Counted from the first letter of the stretch, positions 44,970-56,375 are shown. The stretch: DNA of 64,000 nucleotides from Bathynomus jamesi (GCA_023014485.1 JAJOZX010005796.1:61001-125000); one strand, 5' to 3'. Translations and numbers: made by a program. The notes: a model not told the origin generated them from the letters alone.

Positions 44970-45060
44970 TTAGATAAATATGCCTTACAAAGTGACATTT
45001 CAAAGGCATTTTTGAGAATAAATCTTAAAAATGAATATGACAAGAACAACTTAGGTTCTT
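44970..45060 (+). pseudogene. BEL-B RT continuation
   Basis: A short RT fragment right of the hAT: LDKYALQSDISKAFLRINLKNEY. It is RT motif A with Asp and Lys-Ala-Phe. It stops being recognisable after NLGSWF, close to the AT-rich tail of the LINE on the minus strand. Confidence 0.75.
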
Positions 45061-45297
45061 GGTTCAGGATCCATTTGTTTTATTTTTAAAATTTTATTTC
45101 TGTTTAAGGTGGTGCAACCCTGCTGCATTAATTATTGGCACCAAGACTAAAAAGGAAATGAAAAAAGACCTCTACCACTTCAGTTGTAGGGTTCCACTCT
45201 ACAACACATAGGGTGGAAAAGAAAAAGGAACCTGTTAGTAAAAGAGTAATACAGTAATACTATAGCTACTACGAAAGGACTATCAAACGATAAACAC

Positions 45298-47730
45298 CTA
45301 GATCAGGTTAGATAAATTGGCTTTCTTTAAGAAGGTCAAAAGTAAGGATGATGGAAATTTATTTCCCAAAACACTTTCATAAGAAAAACAAATTCCTTTG
45401 CCATTACAATAGTTAATCAAATCAGTTCTAAGAAAATTACAAGTAGGGCAATGAATGATCGCATGTTCTGGGGTGAGTTGAACATTACAAGTACCACACC
45501 TTTTAAATAAAGTTGCATCAAAAAAATTTCCATGGGACAGTTTAGAGCAATTCAACCTAAGCCTGGTCAATATGACATCACTCCTGCGATTATTTTCTGG
45601 CATCCTTTTCCAAAGGACAGGTTCCATCTGGGGAAGGGTCCATTGCATCGGGACCATTCCTGTTACCACTCAGAGAGAATGAAATGTGAAATGGGCTTCA
45701 TAAATTCATCAACAGAGTAAGGATGGTCTGAACTTCATTAAGACTACAAGCCATGCGTGCTGCTTCATCAACAATATCATTCCCCGGATACCAACATGAC
45801 CAGGTGTCCATAAAAAGATAACATCAAGATTATACTGATTGAGTAATTAAAATAATCTGAATGACTATATGACGCCCAGAAGAGGACTGTATAGCTTTCA
45901 GGGAAGAAAGGGAGTCAGAACAAACAAAAACTTAGTAAGGTCTGAGTTGTGACAAATATACAGGCTATTTAAAATAATTCACCTGATTTCAAATGAGAAT
46001 ATTTTTTAATGTTACAAATACAGAGTAATTTGTGATACATCAACCAAAAGAAAAATTGTCCAAATTTTGTCTCTCACCTCATAAATGCTCTATGTGACTT
46101 CCCCTAGTTACACGAGCAACGTCGACACGATAGTCGAATTCCTCCCATACTCGCTCCAGCATGTCCGTTGTCACTGACTCTACGGCAGTAACAATGCGAG
46201 TTCGGAGCTCATCTAAAGATGTGGGCAACGGTGGCACGTACACAGTATCCTTAACGTACCCCAAAGGAAGAAGTCGCACGCTGCACTGTGACTACCGATT
46301 TACAGCTCGAAAACGCAACACACAAAACGCCTTCTGCTGTGCGGACGCCATTTTCACACTGACTGTTTGTTGCTAGGCTAGGCCACGGCGTAACTTTGGA
46401 GCCCTCTCGCGGTGATCTTGTAAAATTCAAAGATTTCTTCTTCATGTGGTGTATGCCCAGTTGATGCACGGTTGATAGATACGGAAGTATTATCTCAGTT
46501 GAAATCGGATGAATCATTTAAATAGCGCTGTATATTAAAGCCTGTAGTATAGCATACAATTTGCAGTAAATATAGAACAGTGCTCTGGAAGGCAAAAACC
46601 CTTAATCACCCCATCCCAAAGAAATGCACATCCAGTGCCACTTTCTGATTTGGATCCATCAGTATATACGGGTAAGTATCCTCTTTCTTTGTAAGTTTCT
46701 ACCCTTTTCAGAAAACTTCTTTGGAGCACATTTGCAAAAGCCAATTTGTTGTTAGTGGTATGAATAGAAAAGTCAAAACTCACTGTTACAGGGTGATAAA
46801 TTAAATAGAAACTTTGCTGAGATGCTATCAAATCAAAAGTTAAATCCACTTGGTGAATAAAATCCTTGATCCAGCCACTAAAAGGTATTGGGTATGGGCG
46901 TAGTCTATAAAATTTAAAATTATAAAATCTATTAATACAAGTTTTAGTTGGGTGTGAATCAAACCGTAACATTTTAGTAGCATACCTAGCGCCTAACAGT
47001 TTCCTTCTATAATGCAAGGGCATAATGTTTGCTTCAGCTTCTAAATAATCAACTCTTGTGCAGTCTAATACATTTATACTGTATTCTTTCTAGCTTCAGT
47101 AAATTGGTTTTAGAACAGGTATGGTACAAAAAACGCCAATAGTCTAATGTACTACGTACCAAGGATTTATATAACATCAACAAAGTTGATCTACTTAAAC
47201 CCCAAACTGAATTAGAAAAAAAATTTAATATAGAAATAGCTTTCACACAAGCTTCTTCCAGGTATTGAATATACTTAGACCAAGTCAAACCCTGATCCAA
47301 AACTATTCCCAGATATCTATAACTTGAAACATACTGAACAGGATTTCCTGATAAATATAATGTTAAACCAATCATCATTCCTCCATGGTCTCTTTGAGAA
47401 AATCATACATTTTGATTTGGAAGATGAAAATTTTAAGCCCATTCCTCTGACCATTCACTAATATGATTTAGGACACTTTGCATCACATATGTCAGAAAAT
47501 TCAAATCATCCCCAACCACCCACAAGGCACAGTATCAGCATACATGGAATAACTGACACTGTCATTGATTCCTTCAAATAAATCATTAATCATCAAGGAA
47601 AATAGTGTTGGACTTAGGATACGTCCCTGTGGGAGGCCAATTTCAACATTAAAGCTATTGGAAATGTGATTTCCAACTAAAACTCTAATACGGCGGTTAG
47701 AAATAAAATTTTGGATGAATCTTGGAAGAT
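45298..47730 (-). pseudogene. LINE RT, RNase H and zinc-finger C-terminus
   Basis: From 47730 the minus strand gives FPRFIQNFISNRRIRVLVGN, GLPQGRILSPTLFSLMINDL (RT motif B) and SMYADTVPC, a decayed YADD box. The thumb is YLGIVLDQGLTWSKYI, SVWGLSRSTLLMLYKSL and IQYKCIRL (47378-47049). RNase H follows with YLPVYTDGSKSESGTGCAFLW (Asp) near 46650, then, beyond the mariner insertion, VFVCSDSLSSLKAIQSS (second Asp region, near 45910) and a GHVGIPGNDIVDEAA-like segment near 45790. The end is SDVILTRLRLNCSKLSHG and CGTCNVQLTPEHAIIHCPTC (zinc motif, 45480-45570). Stops and shifts are common. Confidence 0.82.
45961..46530 (-). mobile_element. Internally deleted mariner, 570 bp
   Basis: Ends CAGGCTATTTAAAAT (45961) and ATTTAAATAGCGCTG (ending 46530) are imperfect inverted repeats of about 40 bp. 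It is flanked by TA at 45959-45960 and 46531-46532. The transposase N-terminal start (ASAQQKAFCVLRF) lies at 46345-46290, and the reading then jumps to the C-terminus LGYVKDTVYVPPLPTSLDEL, DMLERVWEEFDYRVDVARVTRGSHIEHL (46279-46079). The whole catalytic core is deleted. It sits inside the LINE RNase H. Confidence 0.85.
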
Positions 47731-47745
47731 GGCCTTTTAACCCAA

Positions 47746-48639
47746 AGAACAGTTAGAAAGGGGCTTCATTGAAGAAGTTACTGATGAACCCTTTAAAAAA
47801 CGAGGTTGTCATTATTTAACACAGAGGAGTTTACAGAGAAGACTCATCTACAACAAAACTAAGAGTAGTATACAATTGTAGTTTAAAGGATACAAATTCT
47901 GTTAGTTTAAATGAGTGTCTCATGGAAGGCCCAAATCTTGTCTCAGATCTTGTAAAAATTCTCCTTTGCTTCCGTTTAGACAATTATGCGGTACAAAGTG
48001 ACATAGAAAGAGCATTCCTCTGTATAAATTTGAAGCTTGAGTATAATAAGAATCATCTCAGATTTTTGTGGTTTAATGATCCACATGACATTACTAAAGG
48101 TTTCAAAACTTACAGATTTAAAGTAATTATTTTTGAAGCAAATTGTTTTCCAAGTATTTTTGATTTAACAATTAAAAACCACCTAAACTTATTTCAAGAT
48201 AACTTAACAGTTCAGTTTTTAAAACAAAATTTTTACGTAGGTAACCTCATTGGTTCCACTGTAACTGAAGAAGAATTGCTTGAAATTTACAAAATGTCAC
48301 AACCCATGATGAAGCAAGGAAATTTTGGACTGAGAGAGTGGGTTTCTAATTCTCCTAAAGTAAATGAAAAGGTAACAAAAGACAACAAAGGAAATACTGG
48401 ACCTAACAATTACACAAAAACACTTGGAATGTTTTGGTTTTTAAAACAGAATTCCGAACACAATGACACTCTTTGCACAGAGTTATAATTTAAATTCAAA
48501 TGTCAATACAAAAAGACAAATCCTTTCAGAATCATCTAAATTTTTTAACCCATTGAATTATATTTACCGGCAACAATAAAATCCAAAATCCTTTTGCAGG
48601 ATTTATGGAAAAAGAAAATTGATTGGGATGAACCACTTT
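47746..48639 (+). pseudogene. BEL-C reverse transcriptase fragment
   Basis: The start is LERGFIEEVTDEPFKKRGCHYL near 47760, in broken frames, like the BEL-B segment at 37515. The clear frame 47922-48488 reads MEGPNLVSDLVKILLCFRLDNYAVQSDIERAFLCINLKLEY (motif A), then FLWFNDPHDITKGFKTYRFKVIIFEANCFPSIFDLTI (motif B decayed), and QNFYVGNLIGSTVT, where the catalytic YVDD has become YVGN. The RT is therefore inactive. It is cut by Gypsy-3 after WDEPLSV near 48640. Confidence 0.8.
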
Positions 48640-48644
48640 CAGTG

Positions 48645-49063
48645 TGTAATAACTTGGAGCTAGTGACTCCGCCAAGTTACTCGGTCTCTAAACAACAACA
48701 AAGACACTTACCAGTGCTTTGATTTAGATCTTCTTTAGGGCCTAGCATAGATTTCCAGCGTCCCACAAAGCGCTTACCTAACTCTCTAACTTTATTAATT
48801 TAGAAGCTATAGACATTACCCCTACACTTATATACTGTTTGGCAACTTCCTGCTTACATTATAACACTTTAGCAACGTCACCAAATTAAACTTAGCACCA
48901 ACGATTTAGTCAGATATGAATAACCATGCTGTTAGTCCAGCCCAAACAAGCGAACAGGCCGCGTTCCGCTGTTTATCCTTTTGTGTTGCCATCCAGCTTT
49001 CTTTTAGTGACTTTTCTCTTTAATGATTTTTAGACTATATACATATATATACACGTCACCTCA
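48645..49063 (-). repeat. 3' LTR of Gypsy-3 (leftmost copy)
   Basis: 419 bp, beginning TGTAATAACTTGGAG on the plus strand and ending CACGTCACCTCA. It matches the right LTR apart from substitutions and the MITE there. Confidence 0.85.
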
Positions 49064-49079
49064 TTCTTCCCCTACAAGT

Positions 49080-52060
49080 TTAGTTGTCAGGGGGGTGAGA
49101 GACCCTAGACGACCTGCGGAGCGGGGTTGATGTAGTAGGAATAGGTGCACACCTGCATAGGCGGGCGAATTGAACCATTTTCCAGAGGATCGGTTCTCTC
49201 TTCCGGAAGACTCTGGTCATCTGCAATTCACGTTCCCATATCTGGTCCTGATGGCGTTTAATAGAACGACCATCTTCTAGTTGGCACTTGAAGGAAACAG
49301 GGCCCGTTCTCTCCTGCACAGTTGCAGGAACCCATTTTGGTCCAGCCCCATAGTTGCGAATCATAACTGGATCATTAGGTTGCGCTGTCGTGGTGACAAC
49401 TTCTTTTTTTCCTGATGGCGTAAAACTCGTTTGTAACGTTTCGTTTGGACGTAACAATCGAAAACTGAACGAATTCCCCGGCCAATCATAAGTTTAGAAG
49501 GAGACACCCCGTCGTTGTGTGAGGTGTTAGTCGATATTTAAACAAAAATTTATCCAACACCACTTGCATTTCCTCCCCACGAGAATGACGCAAGGCCGAC
49601 TTGAAAGTACGGACCATGTTTTCCGCGAGACCGTTAGTAGACGGGTGAAAAACACTAGACCGGACATGTCTAATGCCATTTAGGTGGACAAAAGAACGAA
49701 ATTCCTCACTGGTAAAACAAGTACCATTGTCGGAAACCAGACTACGGGTAAACCCCATCGAGCGAAACACGAACGGAGTAAGCGAATAGTAACCCGAAGT
49801 CGTGGAAGTGGTTGGAAAAATTTCCACCCACTTAGAGTAGGCGTCCACAATGACTAGGAAATAGTATTATTTATAGGACCTGCATAGTCAACATGGATCC
49901 TATGCCAAGGTATAGTAGGCCATTCCACGAGATGAAGTGGACTTTTCCTTGGGAGATCTCTGTTCTCTAGGCAGCTTTGACAGGAACGAACCAATGATTC
50001 GAGTTCTCCATCTAAACCGGGCCACCAGAAATAAGCTCTCGCCAGCTCTTTCATTTTTGTTGCACCCATGTGTTCAGCGTGAAGTTCCTTCACTAAATTC
50101 GACCTGCCTTCATTCGGAATTATCACTCTGTGGCCCCATAAGAGACAGCCATTTTGGATCGAGAGTCCAGACTGACGTTGATAAAAAGGCTGTAATTCAC
50201 TCTCAACCTTAGTAGGCCAACCAACTGAGCAGTAATGGATGACCCTAGACAGAATAGGGTCTGATTTTGTCCACTGCTCTATTTGTACTGCAGATACTGG
50301 AGTGGATTCCAAAAACTCCACCAAGTGAACCCATTCTGTAGGTATAGGTACGCATTCATTTGGATTTTCTAAAGGCAACCTACTTAGAGCATCAGCCGTA
50401 CCTAGAAGTTTGCCTGACCGATGTACTAAGTCAAATTTATAGGCTTGTAGAATCAGTGCCCATCGTTGAATCCTACCTGAGGCCATAACTGGAATATTTT
50501 TATTAGGTGAAAATAAACCTAAAAGAGGCTTATGGTCAGTAATTAGTTTAAATTCATAGATAGAAATGAAATTTTTTTACTGCAAATACTACTAAGGCTA
50601 AGGCTTCACGTTCAAGTTGTGCATATCGTCTTTCAGTCTCAGTTAGTGTTCTAGAAGCAAAACAGATAGGCCTATCTACACCATCAATGTGGTGAGATAA
50701 CACTGCCCCAATTCCATAAGAACTGCTATCTGCTGAAACTATGAGAGGAAGTTTAGGATCATAATGCACTAGGAGAGTGGACTTTAGTAGTACGTCCTTG
50801 GAAGCCTCAAATGCTTCCTTTTGGGTTTTCTCCCATCTCCACTGTTCCCCAGATCGTAATAACTTATTTAGGGGTTCAAGGAAAGTCGATGCATTAGGCA
50901 AAAATTTCCTATAAAAGTTTAGGAGACCTAAATAAGCTTGTAACTGTGTGATGTTTTGTGGAGGTGGTGCATTTTTTATTGCTTCTAGTTTATCCACCGT
51001 TGATGATGAATGCCTGAGGCATCTATGCGGAACCCTAAATATGAAACCTCGTTAGTGACCCACGAACACTTTCTTTAGCTTAAGTCCGGCATCCCGGAGT
51101 CTTTTTAGAACTGTGGTTAATCTAGTTAGGTGTTCTTTTTTAGACGAACCTGAAATGAGGACATCATCTAGAAAACAAAGTACCCCGGAATGTGACCTAG
51201 AACTTGGTCCATTGTCCTCTGAAAAATACCCGGAGCCGATGCTATTCCATAGCATAGCCTATTGTACTTATATAGGCCTCGGTGCGTATTTATGATAGTT
51301 AGTTCTTTAGAATTTTCATCTAAACTTAGTTGAGCATAGGCTTGGGACATATCTAGTTTTGTGAAATATTTACCCCAGCAAGAGAGCTAAATAATTCATC
51401 AGGCTTGGGTATAGGGTAGCAATCTAGAAGGACTGCTCTATTTGCTGTTAAACGGTAATCCCCACATAACCGCACGGACTTGTCAGGTTTTAGTACAGGA
51501 ACTACGGGGCAGCCCACTTAGCGTGTGTGACTGGTTCGATAATTTTATCTTTGAGCAGCCTGTCAATTTCTAAATCTACCTTCTCCCGCAGTGCATGTGC
51601 AATTGAACGAGCCTTACAAAATTTCGGAGTTACATTAGGTCTACTTCTATACAGACCTGATGGCCTTTTAGGTTGCCTACTTCAGGCCCAAAACAGAAGA
51701 AAACTCCCTTAACAATGAGTCTATGTCAGACGGATATGAGAGTGTATGCACATCTGCCTGACCCTTTGGCAAAATTTTGTCAATAGGCATTTTCAAAGCA
51801 TCAATCCAATCACGGCCTAGTAGAGTAGGCCCTTGCTCATCCACCACTAAAAGAGTTAAGGGATGAGACAAAGTTTTCTTGTTGAGTGTAACTGTGATGG
51901 ATGCTTCTCCACAAATAGGTATTTGTATGTCCCCATATTTTTTTAGTATTGTTTTAGATGCATGTAGTTTAGGTGTATTTTTGAAAGTTTTGTCAAAAAC
52001 TGTTTTGGACATGACAGTTCGGGCAGCACCTGTATCTAGTTCTAGAGGAACTGTAATTCC
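49080..52060 (-). pseudogene. Gypsy-3 pol: protease, RT, RNase H, integrase (frameshifted)
   Basis: Minus strand. Protease LDTGAARTVMSKTVF near 52040. RT: an EPVTHAKWAAP-type start and LRLCGDYRLT near 51500-51460, then YAQLSLDENSKELTIINTHRGLYKYNRLCYGIASAPGIF (motif B, 51350-51200) and LCFLDDVLISGSS (catalytic box with L in place of V before DD). RNase H lies at 50997-50554: HYDPKLPLIVSADSSSYGIGAVL and QLEREALALVVFAVKKFHFYL. Integrase: ELHAEHMGATKMKELARAYFWWPGL with CQSCLENRD (zinc), HRIHVDYAGPI (Asp), LVSDNGTCFTSEEF (Asp) and FHPSTNGLAENMVRTFK (Glu). About five frameshifts. All catalytic segments can be found. Confidence 0.88.
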
Positions 52061-52953
52061 ATTTAGGCCTACCTCTACAATATATGGCCTGTATTATCAC
52101 CACTTTGCTGCTCATAAAATAGGTACTCCACTCCAATGTTCGAAGTATTTCCCTTTTGTTATAATTAGAATTTTCACCCCTTGTTTTCTTTGAAAAACAA
52201 ACTTTAGCTATGTGGCCTATTTTACTACAGTTTCGGCAAACTGCTTCTTTAAAAGGCAGTCCTTCTTCCAATGGTGTTTTCCACACCCAGTACATGGCTT
52301 GGAAGGCTTTTCCTCCTGTTTAGCGTTTGAATTAGTAGGTTTAGTCGTATTTGCCGCATACCTTTTATTTGTTTGTCTAGTAGGCTCATTAGGTCTGCCA
52401 GGCCTAGAAGATTTAAAGCTATTTACGTGTTGGGCTTTACTACTGTGACTGCCAAAAGCTCTAACATCTTTAGCAGCTGCTTCCTAGCCGCAGCTATTTC
52501 TACAGCCTGACTAAAAGTTAGGTCCTGTATAGCTAATAGGGCTCTCTGGGTAGACTCCTCTTTGAGACCCATTACAAACCTATCTCTTAGCATTTCGTCT
52601 AATTTGTCCCCAAATTTACAAGTACGGCTATGGGCTTTTATTCCTGCAACAAACTCTGCAATGCTTTCATTCACGTCTGATGCCTCGAATAAAACTGAAA
52701 TAGATGAGAACTAGGGTTTGTAGTGATGGTTAGGGCCTGTACCAATTCACTATAGGTGCAAGTTTCCGGTGCTTTAGGAGCAACTAGGTCCATAACTAAG
52801 CCAAACGTTTTAGGGCCTATTATAGTTAAAAGGTAGGTACTTTCTTAGCATCAGGAATGGAATTTGCCTCGAAAAACAACCTCACCCTAGTGGCATAAGC
52901 TTCGAAGTCCTCCCAGAGTCTTCGTAGGGGCTTATATGGCCAATCACCGACAT
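51993..52953 (-). pseudogene. Gypsy-3 Gag with CCHC knuckle
   Basis: Start at M (52953) with MSVIGHISPYEDS. Broken segments follow: EDFEAYATRVRLFFEANSI, a VPTFLTIIGPK-like stretch and TYSELVQALTI. Clear frame 52674-52423: MNESIAEFVAGIKAHSRTCKFGDKLDEMLRDRFVMGL, the Gag core of this Gypsy lineage. The zinc knuckle CRNCSKIGHIAKVC is at about 52230-52190. Two to three frame changes. Confidence 0.75.
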
Positions 52954-53025
52954 GCTAGAACAAAACCGATTTAGGCCAAATAACGTGAAGTAGGTTAGAT
53001 GGTTTAAATTTGATCTAGTTACTCC

Positions 53026-53150
53026 CCAGTTAGGGCTGAATAGTAAATTGTATTAGAGTTAGGGCTGAGTAGGAATTAGTATTAGAGTTAGGGCTGGGTA
53101 GGAATTAGTATTAGAGTTAGGGCTGAGTAGGAATTAGTATTAGAGTTAGG
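53026..53150. repeat. 29 bp minisatellite in the Gypsy-3 leader
   Basis: Four units of GAGTTAGGGCTGAGTAGG and the TATTA spacer. AGAG starts at 53055, 53084, 53113 and 53142, exactly 29 bases apart. It lies in the leader between the 5' LTR and Gag. Confidence 0.85.
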
Positions 53151-53309
53151 CCGGCGGGACCTAAGCTATAGTACGGTAGCTTACCCACAAACCAACCAAA
53201 TCGAACGACCACTAGGCTAGGCTACATCCAATTTTCCAAACAACCAAATTGAACCCAATAAGCCAAATTAAATCCAATGAGCCAAATTAAATTCATCCTC
53301 GTCGCCAAA

Positions 53310-54283
53310 TGTAATAACTTGGAGTTAGTGACCCCGCCAAGTTACTAGGTCTCAAACTATAACAAAGACACTTACGAGTGCTTTGATTTAGATCTTCTTT
53401 AGGGCCTAGCATAGATTTCAAGCGTCCCACAAAGCACCTACCTAACTCTTTAACTTTACTAATTTAGAAGCTATAGACATTACCCCTACACTTATATACT
53501 GTTTGACAACTTCCTGCTTACATTATAACACTTTAGCAACATCACCAAATTAAACTTAGCACCAACGATTTAGTCAGATATGAATAACCATGCTGTTAGT
53601 CCAGCCCAAACAAACGAACAGGCCGCGTTCCGCTATTTATCCTTTTGTGTTGCCATTTAGCTTTCTTTTAGTGACTTTTCCCGTTAGTGACTTTTAGACT
53701 ATATACAGTGGTGTAGTGCTAAATAAAGAAGTGAGGGAACGCATTTTGAAAGTGTTACTCAGATGCGGGGGGGGGACAATGGCGAGCGCGGCGAGCCCAT
53801 ACAGCTGGGGGTCCGGGGGCACTGTAAGCCCCCCCGGGAAATCTGACCAATTTCAGGGATATTTTGAGGTCATATGCACTGGATATTAGGATATATTCCA
53901 AGGTTGAAGATGCAGTATTTCCAGTGTCATTAGATATACGACATCCAGTACGATCAATAAAAATAGCTAACAACTGGAATGATTAACTAAAAAAAAGTTA
54001 ACAACTGGTACGCCGTGGTGACTGTTTCATCAGATCTTTATAGGCTAGCATTGCCTCAGTCGAAGCTAAAAGAAATGAAACAGTTAATGATTCTTTCTCA
54101 TATTTCTTCTAGGGGTGGGAATTAAAATTTCATGACGTTAGAGATTTGTAAGTTTGGATTTATTTGAAATAGTGAGGGAACGCCGTTCCGTCTACCAAAA
54201 AAAGTAAGGGAACGCCGTTCCCACGCGTTCCCACAGCACTACACCACTGACTGTATACATATATACACACACATGTCACCTCA
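53310..54283 (-). repeat. 5' LTR of Gypsy-3 with a MITE inserted
   Basis: The LTR without the 544 bp MITE and one 8 bp duplication is about 422 bp, matching the 419 bp of the other LTR. It begins TGTAATAACTTGGAGTT and ends CATGTCACCTCA. Confidence 0.85.
53706..54249. mobile_element. hAT MITE (CAGTGGTGTAG family), copy 2
   Basis: 544 bp, ends CAGTGGTGTAGTGCT (53706) and AGCACTACACCACTG (ending 54249). The 8 bp duplication ACTATATA / ACTGTATA (53698-53705, 54250-54257) has one mismatch. It shares the CAGTGGTGTAG start and a GTGRGG-AACGC phrase with the copy at 10018-10319. The internal sequence differs. Noncoding. Confidence 0.85.
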
Positions 54284-54288
54284 CCGTG

Positions 54289-55021
54289 GAAGACCAACTC
54301 CATTGGAAAAAATTGGCCACAGATTTGAACAAAGTTCAAAACATCTACGTACCAAGATGTGCTGGTTACAGATTGAAACCGTAACACTACACATCTTTAC
54401 AGATGCCAGTACACAAGCTTTTGGGTGTTGTGCCTATTTAACAAGTGAAAATGAAAGTAACTTGGTTTATTCAAAAGCAAAAGTGGCACCCTTAAGCCAA
54501 AGAAAACTGTACCACAACTTGAATTATTGGCTGTCTCACTGGGAGTCTAAACAGCAGACTTTCTCTCAAAAGTCTATTGAAAAGTTGATATAACAGACAT
54601 TTACTTATGGACAGACAGTCAAATTTGTCCAACATGGGTGACAAACACAGATACAACTTCTTGCAAAAACATATTTGTGAAGAACAGATTAACAGAAATC
54701 AAAACTGCAAACACATCCCTTGGTATCAAATTTAGGCACATACAAACAAAACAGAATCCTGCAGACTCTTTGACAAGAGGGCTCTCTTACAAACCTTTAA
54801 ACAGAGACCCACTGGAGGATGATAATAAAATGTTTAACAGAAAATTAAGAGAAATATTAAAAATAACTATAATGGGCTTTCTAAGCAGTTTCTTAGTATC
54901 AATCCATCACTACCATAGTACGGTTAATAAAAACACACAAAGTTATAATCCCATGAGGCCTATTGTTAGCTCAGTAGGCTCCGAACCTATAAGCTATCTA
55001 AATGGTTGGTTAGTTTATTAA
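54289..55021 (+). pseudogene. BEL-C pol: RNase H and linker
   Basis: Continues the BEL-C frame after Gypsy-3: a VEDQLHWKKL-type segment, NIYVPRC, then VTLHIFTDASTQAFGCCAYLTS (RNase H Asp), YSKAKVAPL and PQLEL-like text near 54510. After a frame change comes YLWTDSQI near 54605, then NIFVKNRLTEIKTANTSLGIKFRHIQTKQNPADSLTRGLS (54660-54790). These are the BEL RNase H motifs. No integrase follows; the reading stops at 55021, near the start of a Penelope-like RT. Confidence 0.75.
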
Positions 55022-55109
55022 TGCTGTTAGTTGGCTCATTTCCAAGTACATATTGTAATACAGTAGTATGGATTTTATTGACAAACTGAAGTTTCCTAAT
55101 TACCCTAAT

Positions 55110-56008
55110 TTCAATTGGTAAGTTTTGATGTACTGTATGCTCGTATTCACAAAAGTCCCTGTTGATGATCTACTTGATTTTTTAAAAGATAAATCTCTGA
55201 ATATTTTCCCGTTCAACCCAACATTATGAGTTAATTAAGCTTTTCGAAAGATTGAAAATTTCATTTTGAAAATAAGTTTTATGCTATGTCGTTTGGATTG
55301 GCGATGGGAAATCCCCTCTCACTTATATTAGCTAACTTATATATGGAATTTTTTAAAGCAGAATTTTGCCTACTATTGTTAATTTTAACCTTGTTTGGTA
55401 CAGATATATAGATGATATTTTATGCCTTTGGCCTAATAATTTGGATGCTGACTTATTTCTTGGTAGGCTCAACAATTTAGTCCCATATTAAGTTCACGGT
55501 TGAAAAGAAAATGATGGACGCTTATCTTTCCTGGATCTAAAAATTCGGAGATGCTTTAATTAGTTCAAATTTGAAGTTTATCGTAAGCCCACTAATAATA
55601 ATTCTCATGTGCATTTCTATTCTGACCATCATCCCTCGATTAAATCTTCTATTTTCTCTGCTATGTTTCTTAGAGCATTGAGAGTTGTCAGTCCTGAATT
55701 TTTAGATTCCGAGTTATGCAATATCATGAATATTGGTACTAAATTATGTTATCCTTTTTCATTTTTAGATAACTGCCTTAGGAAAGCCAAGAATAGGTAT
55801 TATAATAGTGTAACTGTAAATGAATTTGAACGTAAAAATATCCTTAGCCTACCTTATAATGAAAATTTTCAATATCTTCCGACTTTACTTAAAGCAATTG
55901 GGATCAATGTAGTCTTTAAGTATATTATTATACTTAAAGACTACATTGATCCCAATAAGAATAGCTCTAATAATGTGGTTGGTTGTGTGTATTCGATCAG
56001 ATGTACAT
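55110..56008 (+). mobile_element. Penelope-like element fragment (PLE-1), split by Tn-TAGGG copy 2
   Basis: In broken frames the plus strand gives FTKVPVDDLLDFLKDKSL, FYAMSFGLAMGNPLSLILANLYMEFFKAEF, WYRYIDDILCLWPNNLDADLFLGRLNNL and GRLSFLDLKI (55250-55550), then a clear frame: HFYSDHHPSIKSSIFSAMFLRALRVVSPEFLDSEL...FLDNCLRKAKNRYY...LPYNENFQYLPTLLKAIGINVVFKY. This is the RT and linker of a Penelope-like element. It ends at VGCVYSIRC, just before the GIY-YIG core, where the transposon is inserted. Confidence 0.8.
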
Positions 56009-56375
56009 TAGGGTGGCCCACTTTTCAATTTTTTTTGAAAAGTATAGGTGATCGTGGTTTTTCCCATTATTTGGCACTATACTAGCACATTGGTACCATT
56101 TTTACAAAAATTGATCAATATTTAGGGGTCTCGCATCGACCTTGAAATTACTAGTTTTTTTTTTTAAATGAGTACTTTTTAACGTTTTACTGAATCAAGA
56201 TAAATCATTAAGTAGGGATGTTTTCTGAATCCTCTTAATGAGAGAAGTCGTTTGGTGTGCCTGCCAATGTCATACGACTAACGGTTTAAAGGTTGTGCCT
56301 GTATACAGGTAATACCAATGTGCTAGTATAGTGCCAAATAATGGGAAAAACCACGATCACCTATACTTTTCAAAA
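56009..56375. repeat. Left long inverted repeat of Tn-TAGGG copy 2 (also a foldback)
   Basis: Matches the complement of 59391-59755. In addition the block GAAAAGTATAGGTGATCGTGG (from about 56037) is repeated inverted within the arm at about 56348-56368, so each arm can itself fold into a hairpin. Confidence 0.85.

Larger units (their letters stand above)
33602..45060 (+). mobile_element. BEL/Pao element BEL-B, interrupted and 3'-truncated
   Basis: Begins with the LTR at 33602-34846, followed by leader, Gag, protease and RT. The RT is split by nested hAT elements at 37733-44961 with the 8 bp duplication GGTTCAGG. RT sequence resumes at 44970 and continues to about 45060, where a LINE begins. 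No 3' LTR or integrase was found for this copy. Domain coverage overlaps with BEL-C, and the sequences differ, so BEL-B and BEL-C are distinct copies. Confidence 0.75.
45060..47745 (-). mobile_element. I/R1-like LINE, 5'-truncated, containing a deleted mariner
   Basis: Minus-strand LINE whose 5' end is truncated in the RT near 47745 and whose 3' end lies in the AT-rich tract near 45075. It has RT, an RNase H domain and a terminal zinc motif, an arrangement known from I- and R1-like LINEs. A mariner deletion derivative is inserted at 45961-46530. The left border is approximate. A TSD was not found. Confidence 0.8.
48645..54283 (-). mobile_element. Gypsy retrotransposon Gypsy-3
   Basis: Minus-strand element with LTRs at 48645-49063 and 53310-54283 (the latter contains a MITE). 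The 5 bp duplication has one mismatch: CAGTG (48640-48644) and CCGTG (54284-54288). A purine run, AGGGGAAGAA in element orientation, precedes the 3' LTR and is the polypurine tract. The sequence after the 5' LTR is TTTGGCGACGAGGATG, a likely primer site. The gag-pol order is standard. The element interrupts BEL-C pol. Confidence 0.88.
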
